Assembly (NCBI GenBank): GCA_963575745.1
Contig: CAUYUJ010016059.1
Span: 642,849 to 706,848 of the forward strand
DNA: 64,000 nt
Direction of reading: 5' to 3'
Source of the DNA: Prorocentrum cordatum
Lineage: Eukaryota > Sar > Dinophyceae > Prorocentrales > Prorocentraceae
Under the pieces are notes generated by a model. The model did no database searches, was not told the DNA's origin, and worked only from the letters and a program-made list of their open reading frames with translations. Numbering within the stretch: position 1 is the stretch's first letter; the number at the start of each line of letters is the position of its first letter. Position numbers and translations under genes: made by a program. Positions 62,591 to 64,000 of the stretch are shown here, one piece after another.

Positions 62591-64000
62591 AGGCCGCATA
62601 CATTGCACCACATAGCTGGCACCCCACATATTCTCTGCCACGTCGAGTGGGCCGCCGATGTTGCACCACGTAGCTGGCATCGCGTAGATGTCACAACGTG
62701 GCGCACACCACGTACATTGTAACCAGCCGTTTGTAGTACGCTGTCCGCACCGCATGGGTTACACAGCACATACGACCCAACATTGAAACCATAGCCTACA
62801 CATCATTGCTTGCGCCGCACAAACTACATCGCACAATTGCACCAAACAGGCTGCCTCGGGACAAGTCGTCTTTGAACACAAAAGATAGTATCAACCACCC
62901 TCACCCCACCCTATGTTTTGCGGCTCCCCTTGGACAGTGCAAATGGCTTACGATTCGGTCTCATCGTTCGTTCCCCATGCAATGCAATCCCAAGCCAGAA
63001 ATCGCTCCTTATCCTCCTGAAAAAATACTCGGCGCCCATAGTCGCTCATACCAAGGGGTACCGTCTCAAGCATCCATCGCGAACTACGGCACACATTCCC
63101 CACGCGCGCGCACATGTCGAAAACATACCGAATGCACCCGGATTGCGCAGCTCAGCACCAAACCATACATCACCCTTGGGCTAACCATGGATCATCACCT
63201 TGCCAATGTTCTGCCCGCGCGCCCTTGCGGAACCCATACGAGAACCATCTGGGAATAACGAACTCGTCCAGAACCCCCGTTCTCACTTCACCACGCGGTG
63301 CGTTTGCGTTGATCCAGCATGCGCCCAGTGCACGAAAACCAAAGAATACCATGGGAACCATACGCGCGCGCCGCCACGCGCGCGTGGAAATCCTTTTGAC
63401 GACAATTTGTTTTCGCAGCATGTCAAAACAGAGCTTCTGAACAAAAACAACCAAATACCGCCCAACAAACAGTCGACAAACTCATTGCATGTGTGCGCGC
63501 ACAATTCCCCACTATCACCCTCACCAACGCCGCCGCATCACAGCCTTTATCGTGACCGCCGACCGCCGCCATTGCCGCCATCATCAATCACCCAATTTCA
63601 CCACCGACACATGAACAGCATCATCGCCACAATCGTCACCAGCATCGGCGCCGTCATTTTCCTTGCCGTCGTCATCGTAAGCATCGCCACCACCATCGCT
63701 ACTATCACCACTGTTGCCGACCACGCCCGTCCAGAACCGATTCGCAGTGAAGTGCCGGCAGGCCAGCGTGGCCTCGGCGTCGCGCTGATCCGTTCCCATC
63801 TGTAAGGGCCATCGCGGCCGCAAAAGGTTGTGTCCATTCAGGTTGTCGCTTTGCGCGCGAGCTTGCACGCGCTCACGCAGCCGCATAGATGCGCCCAACC
63901 AGTTCCAAGTAGTCACAGCGATCGCGGCCGCAGGGGTTGTGCAGCACAGATTGCGTGTGGGAGTGTCGGAGGATTGCGCGAGCAGTGGGGTTGAGGACTC
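62591..64000. other. Right-edge stretch without a recognised gene
   Basis: Loose TTGCACCACATAGCTGGCA and CCGCATACATTGC words occur at 62,595-62,780. A CG-rich palindromic word CGCGCGCGCCGCCACGCGCG at 63,363 resembles the post-tail module. 63,595-63,720 is ATCGCCACC/CATCGTC simple sequence, and GCGATCGCGGCCGCAGGGG / GGCCATCGCGGCCGC words occur at 63,808 and 63,918. No supported gene. Confidence 0.45.

Noticed and set aside
63584-63916. Asp/Gly-rich minus frame at the right edge
   Set aside because: It coincides with ATC/ACC simple sequence and has no independent support.

Overview
The window looks like nuclear DNA of a eukaryote with a very large, GC-rich, repeat-dominated genome, most likely a dinoflagellate. 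The signs are: exons of 40-300 bp separated by introns full of minisatellites; a mixture of GT and GC 5' splice donors (GC donors are established for dinoflagellates); very low gene density; decayed non-LTR retrotransposons; and no operon, Shine-Dalgarno or other bacterial organisation. The assignment is inference. No organelle genes, rRNA or tRNA were recognised.

Layout. 1-9,080 is almost entirely satellite: an 89-bp tandem array at the left edge, several copies of a composite element built from a conserved head, a 77-90-bp tandem array and a conserved tail, and long GAT, TCG, CTATAGGG and GGGCACCC arrays. 9,592-15,543 (minus) carries six exons of a GT4-type glycosyltransferase that join in frame, while the introns are packed with minisatellites, one of them enclosed by inverted repeats. 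15,544-24,880 holds pyrimidine and purine tracts, fold-backs and two weak membrane-exon candidates. 24,881-26,212 (minus) is a candidate secreted/membrane protein gene, or its decaying copy. 26,213-34,223 is mostly GC-rich non-coding DNA with dispersed repeats.

34,224-36,254 (minus) encodes a Thr-rich, single-pass membrane protein with nine copies of a 31-residue Cys/Trp module that I do not recognise as a named domain; an isolated exon at about 42.2 kb carries the same module. 38.6-39.7 kb is a degenerate CCCTAACAC field. 40.3-42.0 kb is another head-array-tail element, interrupted by about 1 kb of GC-rich DNA. 42.9-46.3 kb (minus) is a decayed LINE with ORF1 and endonuclease but no reverse transcriptase. 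47.0-47.8 kb (minus) holds the last two exons of a PARP16-like mono-ADP-ribosyltransferase with a C-terminal membrane tail.

48.0-64.0 kb returns to repeats: minisatellites, a fold-back family, a Tc1/mariner-type miniature element with TA flanks, a three-copy 155-160-bp hairpin repeat, a large inverted minisatellite at 55.7-57.0 kb, and a frameshifted LINE reverse transcriptase (plus) at 57.9-59.4 kb. The genes show no functional link to one another. The recurring theme is tandem arrays carried inside inverted-repeat or head/tail-bounded elements, sitting in introns and between genes.
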